DNA of 64,000 bases from CAVVJA01 sp963801715 (GCA_963801715.1 CAWDGB010000023.1:1-64000), one strand, 5' to 3'; positions 1-9,130 are shown, counted from the stretch's first letter. Numbers and translations: made by a program. Notes: a model not told the origin generated them from the sequence alone.

Positions 1-321
1 CGGCGACGGCCGGGAACGATCAGCTCGTCGCCCTCGACGAGCTCGCTAGACGATGTCGCTGGCCGGACGACGAGCTCGTCATCACCGGCCTCATGCGACA
101 TACCGCATTGTCACCCTGGGCCGCGCTCACTTGCCGCAGATCGCTGTGGGTCTGCGGCACGAACCCTGCCGCCAGCTGCCGTGCGGCTTCGATCGCGATC
201 TCCGGCCGGCGACGGGCGACGGAGCCGAATCGAACGCGGGACGTGGCGACGATCGTTCCCGAACCCACGCGCCGATCGCAAGCACGGTCGCTGTTGGGCC
301 GCCAGCGCCGCAACCGGCGCG
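1..321. other. No recognisable gene
   Basis: This lies downstream of the istB remnant. I see no convincing coding frame. The part next to position 322 may include the right end of the IS21-type element, but no terminal repeat could be defined. Confidence 0.4.
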
Positions 322-1101
322 TCAGTTGGCCGCTTTCACTCGACGGGCGTGGGCGAGTCGGTAGCTGGTGGTGCCGGTTTCGATGATCTGGCCGTTGAAG
401 GTGAGCCAGTCGACGATGGCGGCGCAGAGTCTGGGGTCGGTGGAGGTCTTGGTCCAGCCGGAGAACGGCTCGTTGGAGGCGATCGCGATGGCCGATTTCT
501 CCTCCCGCTCGGTGAGGACCTGGAACAGCAGCTCGGCCCCGCGGCGGTCCAGCTCGAGGTATCCGAGCTCGTCGCAGATGAGGAGATCGACGCGGCCGTA
601 GCGAGCGATCGTCTTGGACGCTGCTTGTCGTCGGCGGCCTCGACCAGCTCGTTGACCAGCTTGGACGCCAGCACATAGCGGACCGAGTGCCCGGCATGCG
701 CGGCGGCGGTGCCCAGGGCGATGAGTAAGTGGGTCTTGCCGGTGCCGGAGTCGCCGATCAGGCAGAGCGGCTGCCCAGCTTTCACCCAGCCGCAGCCGAC
801 CAGCTGGTGGACGGTCGCGGCGGGGACGTTCGGGTTGGCGGCGAAGTCGAACTCGTCGACGCGTTTTGTCGCGAGGGAACCCTGCGGCGTTCATCCGTCG
901 GGCCGCCTGCCGGGTGTCGCGGTCGTCGCACTCGGTCATGACCAGCTCGGCGAGGAACGCCAGGTAGGACAGCTGTTCCCGCTCCGCGGCGGCCGCGATC
1001 TCGGCGAACCATGAGCGGATGGTGGGCAGGCGCAGGGTGCGACACCCGCCCTCGATCGCCGCGACGGCGGCCTGCTCAGTCACGCCCTTCCTTGTCGTCA
1101 T
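322..1101 (-). pseudogene. istB-type IS21 helper ATPase, frameshifted
   Basis: This is the AAA+ ATP-binding partner of an IS21-family transposase. The ATG at 1101 overlaps the istA stop as ATGA, the usual istA-istB coupling. The N-terminal part has LSYLAFLAELVMTECDDR. The Walker A motif GDSGTGKTH lies in a second frame, and the C-terminal part, with the Walker B-like LLICDELGYLELD and IAIASNEPF, returns to the first frame. Two single-base shifts, near 860 and near 625, account for this. Joined, the product is about 260 residues, full family length. As written it cannot be translated whole, so this copy is dead unless the shifts are sequencing errors. Confidence 0.85.
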
Positions 1102-1520
1102 GAGCCGGCTCTGGTGAGCAGGTCGTCGTAGGACGCGACCGACGGTAGTGGCCACCCGTCGACCGGTAGGACGGCTGGTGGCTCGGCCGGGACGTCGGCG
1201 TCGGCTAAGGCCCGGCGGGTGCGGAGGTCGACGACCCGCGGCAGGATCAGCCCGAGCGGAACTGGGCCGTCGGGGTGGACGCTCTAGCGAGCCTCGACCG
1301 CGACGACGTCGGAGCTGACCGACTCGACCCGCAGCGCGGCGGTGATCCCGGCGATGACGTCCTCGGCTGGCAGATGGCGGTGCAGCAGCAGCACCTCAAC
1401 TAAAGCTTGGGTGCCTTTGGAGTCGCCGAGTTGGCGGCGGGCGGCGGCCCAGAACGCGTCGTGCGCCTGCGTGAACGTGCCTGACGCGCGGGCCTGGACC
1501 AGGGCGGTCGCCCCGACACC
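1098..1520 (-). pseudogene. istA C-terminal fragment (IS21 transposase)
   Basis: Only about 140 C-terminal residues remain. Readable pieces include FTQAHDAFWAAARRQLGD, LVEVLLLHRHLPAEDV and DGWPLPSVASYDDLLTRAGS at the end. An in-frame TAG lies near 1287, after VVAVEAR. The stop overlaps the istB start by four bases. The DDE catalytic domain is gone: the sequence changes abruptly near 1520 into an unrelated fragment, which marks a deletion or insertion breakpoint. Confidence 0.75.
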
Positions 1521-1522
1521 AT

Positions 1523-1706
1523 CACCGCGCCGAGAGCATCGAGCTGTTCAAGACCTTCCCCGACAATCGCGTCGGCAACCGCCCGTACAAGACCCTGTTC
1601 GGTAGCGATGACTGCGGTCGCGCACTGGCGGGACGGGCTGATCGTCGAGGAGAACCTCTTCTACGACCTGGTTATCTTCCTCCGGCAGATCGATGTGAGC
1701 GGCTGA
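1523..1706 (+). pseudogene. SnoaL-like/ester cyclase C-terminal remnant
   Basis: The reading starts HRAESIELFKTFPDNRVGNR and, after a frameshift near 1605, ends VAHWRDGLIVEENLFYDLV then FLRQIDVSG and a stop. The WRDGLIVEENLFYDL pattern is typical of the C-terminal half of SnoaL-like (NTF2-fold) proteins. The N-terminal half is absent and the fragment abuts the istA breakpoint. It is not functional. Confidence 0.6.
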
Positions 1707-2455
1707 TTCCGCGAAAGGGGCGCGCGCATTGCTGTGAGGCACACCTGCTGCGGCGAGCAGCTGGACCGGTGGGACGCAGATCTGGCAGCGGGTAATCCGG
1801 CTCGATCCCGGTGCTTACCGCCTTACCCCACTCGAACGCGGACCGAGGCGCTGGCGAGTAGAACCGGTGCGAGCACAGCGACCCTTGGACACCACATCCG
1901 ATGGTCTAGTGGGACGACAAGGTTCGCCACGAGGTAGCCAGTTCCGCGATTGGAATCGTCCAAGCTGCGCCAAACGAACGCCTGATCGGGTCGCAGCGCT
2001 CAACGCCCCTCGTGCAAAGGTGATCCGCGACGGCGCGCCCCGACGTCGGCGTGGCCGAAATTGTGCGACGGCCTCGTTGAGCTCCACACGGGGTGGCGAG
2101 GTTCCCGCCGATGGGATGCTGCGCGAATCGGCTGGGCTGGATATCGCCGAATCGCTGCTCACCGGTGAGTTCGAGCCGGTCGCGAAGGACGAGGGCGAGC
2201 AAGTGCGCTCGGGTTCGATCGGCGTCGCGGGTCACGGACGGTTCCCGCCACCGCGGTCGGAGCCCAGGCGTGTGCCGCTGGCTTGGCGACCGAAGCCAAC
2301 GGTTGACGGCTGCCATACGTCGGTATCTGCCAGAGCAAAGTGATGCTCATGAGCGCCTCCGGATTCCTCCACACCGGAGGCTGTCGCACGAATCGTCGAC
2401 GCGTGACGGTGATTCGTTGGGCTGGTGCGGGGTTGGTGATCGAGAAGATCATCGG
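1707..2455. other. No recognisable gene
   Basis: About 750 bases between two scraps. Several frames are open because of the high GC content, but none shows a family motif or a convincing start. Confidence 0.4.
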
Positions 2456-2911
2456 CTGGGCTACAACTTCGTGGCAGCCGACCGCGACCAGTTGATGCTG
2501 ATGCCGCCGTCGGTGGCGGACTGGCTGCCGGAGGATCATCTGGCGTGGTTCGTGCTCGACGTCGTCGCCGAGCTGGATTTGTCGGCGTTCTATGCCGTTT
2601 ACCGGCTCGACGGTCGGGGCGGGGTCGCCTACGACCCGCAGATTATGCTCGCCGTATTGATCTACGCCTGCTGCACGGGTGAGCGCTCCAGCCGTCGGAT
2701 CGAGAAGCGTCTGATCGAGGATGTGGCGTTCCGGGTGGTAGCGGCGAACCAGCGACCCGACCACGCCACGGTCGCCCGGTTCCGCGCCAACCACGAGACC
2801 GCGGTCGCGGGACTGTTCGGTCAGGCGCTCGCGGTGTGTGCGCGTGCAGGCCTGCTGCGGCCTGGCTTGATCGCGGTCGACGGCACGAAGCTGCACAACG
2901 GACGGTCCTGA
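2456..2911 (+). pseudogene. IS1182-type transposase, N-terminal fragment
   Basis: Reads GYNFVAADRDQLMLMPPSVA, then DWLPEDHLAWFVLDVVAELD, CTGERSSRRIEKRLIEDVAF and RPDHATVARFRANHE, ending GLIAVDGTKLHNGRS and a stop. This is the DUF772/N-terminal region of IS1182-like transposases. The usual full length is about 450-500 residues, and the catalytic C-terminal part is missing. No ATG fits the family N-terminus; the codon before GYNF is CTG, so the start is probably altered. It is a truncated, inactive copy. Confidence 0.8.
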
Positions 2912-3156
2912 GAGCGACTGATCCGGATCGCGACGACGGCGTCCGCAACGACACCCGCGACGCTTACAACCGCTACGTGCCGCGAATATCCAACCCGACC
3001 TCACTTCCCCCGCTCACACGTGGGCGCGATCGTCGACTACCCGGGACCCGATGACGATCAAGTTAAAGCGGGCTCTTCACCTGGCGCGGCTCAGGCCTGA
3101 CCACACGCGCTCTCACGAAGGTTGGTCCTAGCCGTGCACCCATCTTGATCTTGTGG

Positions 3157-3174
3157 AGTCCGCAAAGAGTCCGC
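3157..3174 (+). repeat. AGTCCGC direct-repeat pair, copy 1
   Basis: AGTCCGCAAAGAGTCCGC: two 7-base units 11 bases apart, about one helical turn. Near copies lie at 17545-17562 (same strand) and 18918-18935 (opposite strand), on either side of an integrase start and end. This spacing and placement resemble arm-type binding sites of tyrosine integrases; the role is inferred. Confidence 0.55.
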
Positions 3175-3323
3175 AAGAATTTCAAGAACGACCGATACCG
3201 AGCATCAGCAGTCAAACGATCGTGAAGTCCCCACAGGCCAGTGATTACGGGGCTGACAAGCACTTGGCAACACCGACCAATATCAGCCAACCACGGCCTG
3301 TTTCGCCCTCCGGAGGCGGGAGT

Positions 3324-3349
3324 GCAGGTTCGAATCCTGCGGGGGCACC
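3324..3349 (+). other. tRNA 3'-end fragment, candidate att site
   Basis: GCAGGTTCGAATCCTGC forms a perfect T-arm, followed by GGGGGCACC, which looks like an acceptor 3' strand. No matching 5' acceptor half or anticodon arm lies upstream, so this is not a tRNA gene. A similar sequence, GAATCCTGCCGGGGCACC, occurs in the same direction at 5886-5903 on the far side of an integrase gene. The pair fits attL/attR of a small integrated element. Confidence 0.6.
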
Positions 3350-3395
3350 GAGAATCCCTAGCTAAATATGGGATTTCGCTTCAATAGATTCGCCC

Positions 3396-3569
3396 GTGCC
3401 ACATACATTCAATAAGCTCGCTCGGCGCCGCGACGAGAACTGGTGCTCAGCCCGATGCCGCCGCGCCATAGCCAAGCAAGCGTGGCGGGAACGGAAGGTG
3501 GCACGAGCATGGGCGGCGACCGAGGCCGAGGTCATCAAGGCGGTCAAGGCGGTGGCGTACCTGCCGTGA
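3396..3569 (+). CDS. Possible small protein, 57 aa
   Basis: Open from GTG 3396 to TGA 3567-3569. It begins VPHTFNKLARRRDENWCSAR and continues with CRRAIAKQAWRERKVARAW and EVIKAVKAVAYLP. It contains a CSARC pair and a basic, helical-looking remainder. I do not recognise the family. It lies directly inside the proposed left att site and upstream of the HIRAN gene, where small DNA-binding proteins of mobile elements often sit. No strong ribosome binding site is seen, so it may be chance. Confidence 0.3.
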   Translation: MPHTFNKLARRRDENWCSARCRRAIAKQAWRERKVARAWAATEAEVIKAVKAVAYLP

Positions 3570-3698
3570 CCGTTCCGGCTTGTTGCCAGCAGCCTCGAGC
3601 TGGGCCTCGCTCTCTGTACCGACGTCGGTGCGCGCAACCAAGTCGGTTCAGCCCTTCTGCCAGGCGCGGTGCCGCGTGCCTCTGTCAGACTCGCACCC

Positions 3699-4169
3699 GT
3701 GATCGACGTACCCGTGTACCCGTTCTCCTCGACAGCGACTCGGGTTGCGGGACGTGATCTGTCGATGAACATCCTTGCGCTCGGCGGCGAGGACCGGGAC
3801 GTGAAGGTGCACCGTGAGGGCTTCGCCTCGGACCTGAGCGACGTTCGCACGCGGTTCCGGCCGGGCACCTACGAGTGCTCAGTTGCTGGCATGAGTCATC
3901 ACGCGGATGCTGCGCAGGACCCAGCACTTTTACCCCGTCGACCGGTGAGGTTAGAGCGGGAGTCTGACAACCCCTATGACAGTCGCGCTGTACGAGTGAT
4001 GACGCCGCGGGGTCAGCCGCTCGGCTATATCCCGCGTCGCGATGCCGAAGCGCTCTCCGAATGGGCGAGCCTGCACGCGGTCATCCTGGCGGTGGATTCC
4101 TCGGCAGCGACGGGCACCCGGCTAGGCGTACACCTGCTCGTCGCGCAGGAAGAACCCCCCCGGATCTAA
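3699..4169 (+). CDS. HIRAN-domain protein
   Basis: A protein of about 156 aa from GTG 3699; GTG 3669 and ATG 3765 are alternatives. Residues about 65-140 carry a HIRAN-like pattern: CSVAGMSHHADAAQDP, VRLERESDNPYDSRAVRV, then GQPLGYIPRRDAEAL. HIRAN domains bind DNA, notably 3' ends and damaged or stalled DNA, and occur alone or fused to helicases. Here it is a stand-alone gene inside a small integrase-bearing unit. The N-terminal 60 residues are not recognised. It could serve the element's replication or recombination, or be an orphan cargo gene; no catalytic domain is present. Confidence 0.65.
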   Translation: MIDVPVYPFSSTATRVAGRDLSMNILALGGEDRDVKVHREGFASDLSDVRTRFRPGTYECSVAGMSHHADAAQDPALLPRRPVRLERESDNPYDSRAVRVMTPRGQPLGYIPRRDAEALSEWASLHAVILAVDSSAATGTRLGVHLLVAQEEPPRI

Positions 4170-4467
4170 CTTTGGCTGCTGCCGGTCTCCGCGACATCCG
4201 TACTAATCCTTCATTTGCGCCGGCGGGCGGGTCGACTCGGTGATGGGACACTTCGCGGCCGCCAGGGGCGACATCAATCTCGCGGTGATCTCCGGCCAGG
4301 TCAACTTCGGTGGCGCGAATTCTCCGGCGGCCGAGTCACGCGTAACGGTGTCGAATTTAGGGAGAGGTGCCCGGAGAAGCCCTTTTACCGAGGACAGATC
4401 AGCTCCAAGGAATATAACTAGACACTCGCGCATGGCGGCGTGTTCTTCCTGCACGAGGCGGCGGAGT
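4170..4467. other. Intergenic, unassigned
   Basis: Lies between the HIRAN gene and the 3' end of the integrase. An 83-residue frame on the minus strand (4203-4454) and overlapping plus-strand frames are open, but none shows a recognisable motif. Confidence 0.35.
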
Positions 4468-5714
4468 TCAGCCCGGCGGATCCGACGCGCGGTCCTTCGT
4501 CCTGGGTGTAGAGGCGCTCTCTGACGCGAACTTGCTAACCCGGACCTCGGGCTGCTGGGTCGGCCTCATCATGACGACTCGGCACTCCGGCGTGGGCGCA
4601 GCTCGACGATCTTGGCCGTCGCGAATCCGCTTAGGGGCGTCTGCGATCGCCTGGTCGCGGTCGTCGGTGGCGTGTTGGTAGCGCATCGCCGCATGCGGAG
4701 TGGAGTGCCCGATCCGGCGCATCAGTTCGGCCAATGTGGCTCCGGTGGCGGCAGCGAGCGTGGCCCCGGTGTGCCGCAGGTCGTGGAAACGCAGATCAGA
4801 CCGTCCAGCGGCGGCGCGAGCGGCATGAAACGCCTCGTGGAGAGCACCGTCGCCGCGTAGCGGCCCACCGTCCGGAGCCGTGAACAGCAGCGCCTCCCGG
4901 CCGCGCGGGACATGGCGGCGTAGATGATTGGCCAGCGGCCCGATTAGGTGCGGCGGGATGGCCACGTCCCGCACGCCAGCCTGTGACTTGGGGACGCCGA
5001 CGACCGGCTGCCCGTCTACATGGGTGACCGCGCGGCGCACCCTCACCAGCCCGACATCGAGGTCGATGTCGCGGCGGCGCAGCTCGGCGATCTCACCGAA
5101 TCGCAGGCCACACCAGGCCGCGATCAGCACGGCCGCCCGGTACTGGTCGGGCATCGCCTCGGTGATCACGCCCAGCTCATCCAAGGTGGCCGGGCGGATC
5201 GGCCTGGCTCGCTTCGTCTGACCGGCGCCACGCACACGGCACGGGTTGGACGGGATCGCGTCGTCGGCGACCGCCGTGTTCAAGATCGCCCGCAGCAGCC
5301 CGTACGCGTGCGCCTTGCGAGTCGGCCCGGTAACAAGCCCGGCGTACCAGTCCCGCACCACCACCGGGGTGATGTCGTCCAGCCGTACCTCACCGAAGGT
5401 CGGCGTCAAATGCCCCGCGAGCAGCTTGCGGTACTCCGCACGAGTCAACGGCCTCAGGTCGCGGGTCTCAAGCCAGGATGCGCTGTAGGTGCCGAAGTCC
5501 TGCATGGGTGACCTGGGTGCTCGCCGGTGCCATTCGTTGCGCGAGATGTCCGTCTGGACGGTCGCGAGCCACGCCTCGGCGTCCTTGCGGGTGTCGAACG
5601 TGCCGGCGCGGCATGCCGGTGTCCGTCCGGGGCCATGTAGGACGCCCGGTAGCGGCCGGAGGGCAGCTTGCGGATCGCGCCGAAGCCACGGCGTCGTCGG
5701 CGTTGGGTGGGCAT
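4468..5714 (-). pseudogene. Tyrosine integrase, frameshifted near its N-terminus
   Basis: Site-specific recombinase of the phage/ICE integrase class. The catalytic C-terminal domain is complete: AWCGLRFGEIAELRRRDID (first Arg), FHDLRHTGATLAAATG (His-x-x-Arg), IGHSTPHAAMRYQHA (second His and nucleophile Tyr). The N-terminal arm-binding part, GFGAIRKLPSGRYRASYMA, is read from 5714 in one frame. The rest, from GTFDTRKDAEAWLATVQTDI, is in another, so one base was gained or lost near 5605. Nothing else is decayed, so a start inside the second frame or a sequencing error could still allow function. It lies between two tRNA-3'-end sequences (3324 and 5883), its likely att sites. Confidence 0.8.
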
Positions 5715-5750
5715 CCGTGGGCCTTCCTGGGCGTGCCATAACGTTCAATA

Positions 5751-5766
5751 ACGAGAGTACCCTCGT
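5751..5766. promoter_or_regulatory. Imperfect palindrome upstream of integrase
   Basis: ACGAGAGTACCCTCGT matches its reverse complement at 14 of 16 positions. It lies just upstream of the integrase start region, where a repressor of int would be expected to bind. The role is inferred from position alone. Confidence 0.3.
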
Positions 5767-5882
5767 CGTAACTTATCGGCACTCGTCGCCTTATCGTGTG
5801 GCCCAGAATCTTCATAGACAGCAGGCGATTCAGGCACTTTCTCCTTGCTACAGCCCTTAATCGCTAAACGGTTTCCGACAGA

Positions 5883-5950
5883 TTTGAATCCTGCCGGGGC
5901 ACCACTGCCGGGAGCACCACTGCCGGGGGACACAACTGCCGGGGCACAAG
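5883..5950 (+). repeat. Candidate right att site with tandem CTGCCGGGGCACCA-like units
   Basis: After TTTGAATCCTGCCGGGGCACC (the tRNA 3'-end-like core) the acceptor-like segment recurs: CTGCCGGGGCACCA, CTGCCGGGAGCACCA, CTGCCGGGGGACACAA and CTGCCGGGGCACAA, four imperfect units in a row. This array is next to the integrase unit and partly matches the left core at 3324-3349. Confidence 0.6.
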
Positions 5951-6198
5951 CCCAGCAAACCCGCGGGCGTGCCCCGGTGCCCCGAGATCGCCATTAAGCA
6001 CAACGCTCAGCGACACGCTAACTCTGGCTGGTGCATCCAGAGTGAGTGGCCGTCGAGCGGGACTTCGCCGCCCGGATGTAACACGGCAACGTCGCCGACT
6101 CGACGCGGCCAAACAACTCCTCGGCGCTGCGGTCCGTTCCCCGCCACAGATGGCCGTGTGCTGCGATCGCGAGGCCCACCTATTGGACCCCGATCGCC

Positions 6199-6283
6199 GA
6201 TTGTGCCGACCTCACCATAGTGCCGACCTGGCGCTGGATCGCCCGTGACATAAGGGCATTCGCCATGGGAGGTCGGCACAATC
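6199..6283. repeat. GATTGTGCCGACCTC inverted repeat, cluster A
   Basis: GATTGTGCCGACCTC at 6199-6213 and its exact reverse complement at 6269-6283, with a third unit ATAGTGCCGACCT at 6217-6229. The right unit is followed by CGGCGGTC, similar to the sequence after the repeats at 63729. Confidence 0.8.
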
Positions 6284-6504
6284 CGGCGGTCCGGCCGACA
6301 ACTGCTCCGCCGACATCCGAGGTAGAGGAACGGATGTCCCGAGCGGGACGAAGGGGCGCGACGGGTCCGCGCGGTGGGCGCGCATCGCTGGCTACGTAGG
6401 CGAATTCGACGCGAGGACGGCCCGACACGCCGCGCACGTCGTCGACGCAGCATCCAGCTGCTACCTACCACCCGACACGTTCCTGGCGTTCGGCGAGGGG
6501 CAAA

Positions 6505-6612
6505 GATTGTGCCGACCTATAGACGCGAATCCCCTTACCAGACAGGCAGTTCATGCCGCAGGTCGGCACAATCACGAGGTCGGCACAATCTTCTTTGTGC
6601 CGACGTCGGCAC
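6505..6612. repeat. GATTGTGCCGACCT repeats, cluster B
   Basis: One forward unit (6505-6518), two reverse units (6560-6573 and 6576-6590) and a perfect 16-base palindrome GTGCCGACGTCGGCAC at 6597-6612. The 32 bases at 6559-6590 are the exact reverse complement of 63601-63632 at the other end of the window. Confidence 0.85.
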
Positions 6613-7019
6613 GATGCCGAATACGCGCGGCCGGTCGGTCAACAATGCGCAGCACGGGTTCGTCGTTATGCGCGGATCCGATGCCCAGCTTGTCGGGCCG
6701 TCGCTGTCCCGCAAGAGATCGCTCGGCGGACGTTTGTGGCGGGTGCCGATGGCAGCGATGGCTCCTACTGATTTGTTGCTCCGAAGAGCGGGTGGATGAT
6801 TCAGCGCGGGCCGCTGGCGAGAGGCGTCGGAGAAGTTCTTGATTCGCCGGCAGCAGCACGCCGCCCCACCACCGCTGGTACGCGTCATTTCGGGCGCTGC
6901 AGTCGTCGGCGAGTCGGGCCACATCCGCGCCTGGCGTGTCCACGACGCCACCGTGGGCGACGACTGGAGGTGACGGCCCGCTCACCTCGAAGGTCAGCGA
7001 TGCCGTCCGGCGAGCAAGG

Positions 7020-7786
7020 TCAGGTTCGGTGGGCCAGCAGGGAGATGCTGGTGACGCCGTACGTGGTCGTGGCGTCGGCCGCGCGGTCGGACACGAATCG
7101 GTATGCGGTGTTCTCGCGGACGGTGTCGACGTGGAATCCGGCGGCTTCGATCGCCTCGTGGTAGCGGTCGGCCTGCATTGCCCCGCCGATGCACGCGGCC
7201 CAGAGTGCGGCGTCGCCGGTGACGCCTTCGGGCAGCTGGACGGCGGTGACGATGTCGGCAATGGCGAGGCGGCCGCCGGATCGCAGCGCGCGAGCCGCGG
7301 CCGCGAAGACGCGGTGCTTGTCCGGGGCGAGGTTGATCACGCCATTGGAGATCACGCAGTCGACAGAGCCGGCCTCGACCGGCGGTTCCTCGATGTAGCC
7401 CTGGCGGAACTCCACGTTCCCGTCGCCAGGCGTCGTGCCTTGTCGAGCTGGGCGCTGGTCATGTCAACACCGATCACCGTCCCCGACGGTCCGACGGCCC
7501 GCGCGGCCAGGAAGCTGTCCATTCCGGATCCACTGCCCAGGTCGAGAACCGTTTCGCCAGCGGCGAGCGCGGCGAGGTCGAAGAAGTAGCCGACGCCGGC
7601 GAACGAGTCGATGGCCTCGGCGGGGATGAGGTCGAGGTCTCCGGCGGGGTAGCCGAGCCGTTCGGCCAGTGGGCGGCCGGTCTCGAAATGGAAGTCCTGG
7701 TGCGGGTCAAGCGCGACCTGCTCGTACATCGACTTGACCCTCTCTTGCAGGTCTGCGGTGTCGAGCTGTCGCGTGGCGTTCGTCAT
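7020..7786 (-). pseudogene. ArsM-like SAM methyltransferase, one frameshift
   Basis: Starts ATG 7786 after a GAGAGG ribosome binding site: MTNATRQLDTADLQERVKSM. The SAM-binding motif is VLDLGSGSGMDSFLAARAVG, then GTVIGVDMTSAQLDKARRLA. A shift near 7425 moves to the frame reading VEFRQGYIEEPPVEAGSVDC, ISNGVINLAPDKHRVF and GGRLAIADIV. Order and length (about 255 aa) match arsenite-methyltransferase-like proteins. The usual SNCVINL cysteine is glycine here (SNGVINL), although a later Cys is present (WAACIGGAM). True arsenite methylation is therefore doubtful even if the frame is restored. Confidence 0.75.
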
Positions 7787-8401
7787 GGATGCCTCTCGGT
7801 CGGGCCAAGCTGTGGGCAATTTCAAGCAGTGTCTCCGCATACCACGCTGGTTGACGCAGCTTCGTTCAATTGCGATCACGACAAGGCGTAGGGCGCGTCG
7901 CGTCACCGGCGGCATCACGTCACCACCGGCGCTCCTCGTCTCGGCGCGGGTGCGGCCGAAGATCCCCTATGGCAGGCTCCAGCGAACCGGACCGTCCACT
8001 GCGGACGATCTATCCGTGGATCTGTCCACGAACTCCTGTCGGGTGGCGCGGCGCAGAGCACCAAGCGGTTGTATGACGCGGGCGCCGAATACGGGCGAGT
8101 ACCCACGCCACGTTCGACTCGCCGGCTCGCATTCTGCGCGTCATTGATGACGCAAACCTGGGCGTGCCGTCATCACTTGGCCCTCAACACGCCGGTGAAA
8201 GTACGTGAGGGGGCGCGGTTGAGGTGGCGTTCGACCTCACCGACTGATCTTCGAAATGGCCAGCCGACGTGCCCGTGCCATGGCTCACAAGGATCGGCGC
8301 GTCGGTCTGCATCGTTACCGATGTGAGGATCGTCGCTATTAGGCAGCACGATCGTGGCAGGCGTGCACGGTGCGACAGGCGAGGCGCCGCCGGCAGGAAG
8401 G
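7787..8401. other. No recognisable gene
   Basis: About 600 bases upstream of the methyltransferase and downstream of a LuxR scrap. Frames are open but show no motifs; the 7787-7850 part presumably holds the methyltransferase promoter. Confidence 0.4.
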
Positions 8402-8690
8402 TCAGGTGAGCATCGCGCCGACGAGTTCGCGGCGGCTACGGACGCCACGTTGTCGAAGACCGCCTTGAGGTGATCCTGAACGGTGTGTTCGGAAATGTGC
8501 AGCGTGGCGGAGATGACGCTCGTCGAAGTTTTGTGTAGAACCAACGTGGCCACCTCGCCCTCGCGAGGGCTGAGACCGTGCACCCGCAACCGCAGCGGAA
8601 GGGTGCTGCTTGCGTCGTCTTCCTCGATGACAACGGTGATGCCCCGCTCGCCGGACGGACCGCACTGCCGGCGACGTGCGGTGACTGCAG
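8402..8690 (-). pseudogene. LuxR-type HTH C-terminal remnant
   Basis: Reads LRVHGLSPREGEVATLVLHK, then TSTSVISATLHISEHTVQDH and LKAVFD, and after a shift near 8455 ends VRSRRELVGAMLT and stop. This is the GerE/LuxR helix-turn-helix with its recognition helix. The N-terminal sensor or ATPase part is missing. No usable start is evident, so it is a decayed regulator gene. Confidence 0.7.
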
Positions 8691-9130
8691 TGCAGTGGCG
8701 TCCCCGGTGGGTAGGAACGGCGGTGGTGCTGCTCACACGGCGGGGTCGCTGTTGAACCGCGGGGGACGGGCAGCGCGTGTCAGTGGGGGACACCTTGGAG
8801 GCAGATCATGATCACCTATTTGCGACGTGCCACGCTGCGCGTGACATATCCGCCAAACCCGGTCAGCGTGCAGCCGCGTCGCCGCGGCCTGGCGATATTC
8901 GCGGTCGTCACCGGCACCGCGCTGGTCGGGGTGCCGAGGGTCGAGGTGGGCACGTCGATGATCTGTCCAGCAGGTAGGCGTCGTCGATATCGCGGGCTGA
9001 CGGTTGTCGGCGCCGCCATTCGTGGTAGCCGGAGCGGGAGATCGTGAGCACCCGGCCGGTCACCGCGACGTCGCAGCCGTCGGGGAAAGCGCGAGCAGGT
9101 CAGGGCGCGTGGCCGCCAGTAGGGGGCCGA
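8691..9130. other. No recognisable gene
   Basis: Intergenic stretch upstream of the thioesterase. No motif-bearing frame, RNA gene or clear promoter was recognised. Confidence 0.4.

Larger units (their letters stand above)
2912..3395. other. att-like region without genes
   Basis: No gene is visible. The stretch contains the AGTCCGC double repeat at 3157-3174 and the tRNA 3'-end sequence at 3324-3349, listed separately. A weak hairpin (AATCCC at 3353, GGGATT at 3370) follows the tRNA fragment. Confidence 0.5.
5951..7019. other. Gene-poor region with repeat field
   Basis: No supported gene. A minus-strand frame over about 6790-6945 reads ADVARLADDCSARNDAYQRW and might be a scrap, but I cannot name it. 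The region is dominated by the GTGCCGAC-type repeats listed separately. Confidence 0.4.

Noticed and set aside
3250..3349. A complete tRNA or tmRNA gene at the T-arm sequence
   Set aside because: GATTACGGGGCTGAC at about 3244 resembles a tmRNA 5' end, and the 3' end looks tRNA-like. The acceptor halves do not pair and no anticodon arm or tag frame fits, so only a 3'-end fragment is claimed.
5883..5950. CRISPR-like array
   Set aside because: The units are contiguous with no spacers and differ in length, so this is a short tandem repeat.
6199..6612. Rho-independent terminators
   Set aside because: The inverted units would form long stems but have no U-run and recur as a family in both orientations, also next to an integrase; they fit repeats of a mobile element better.
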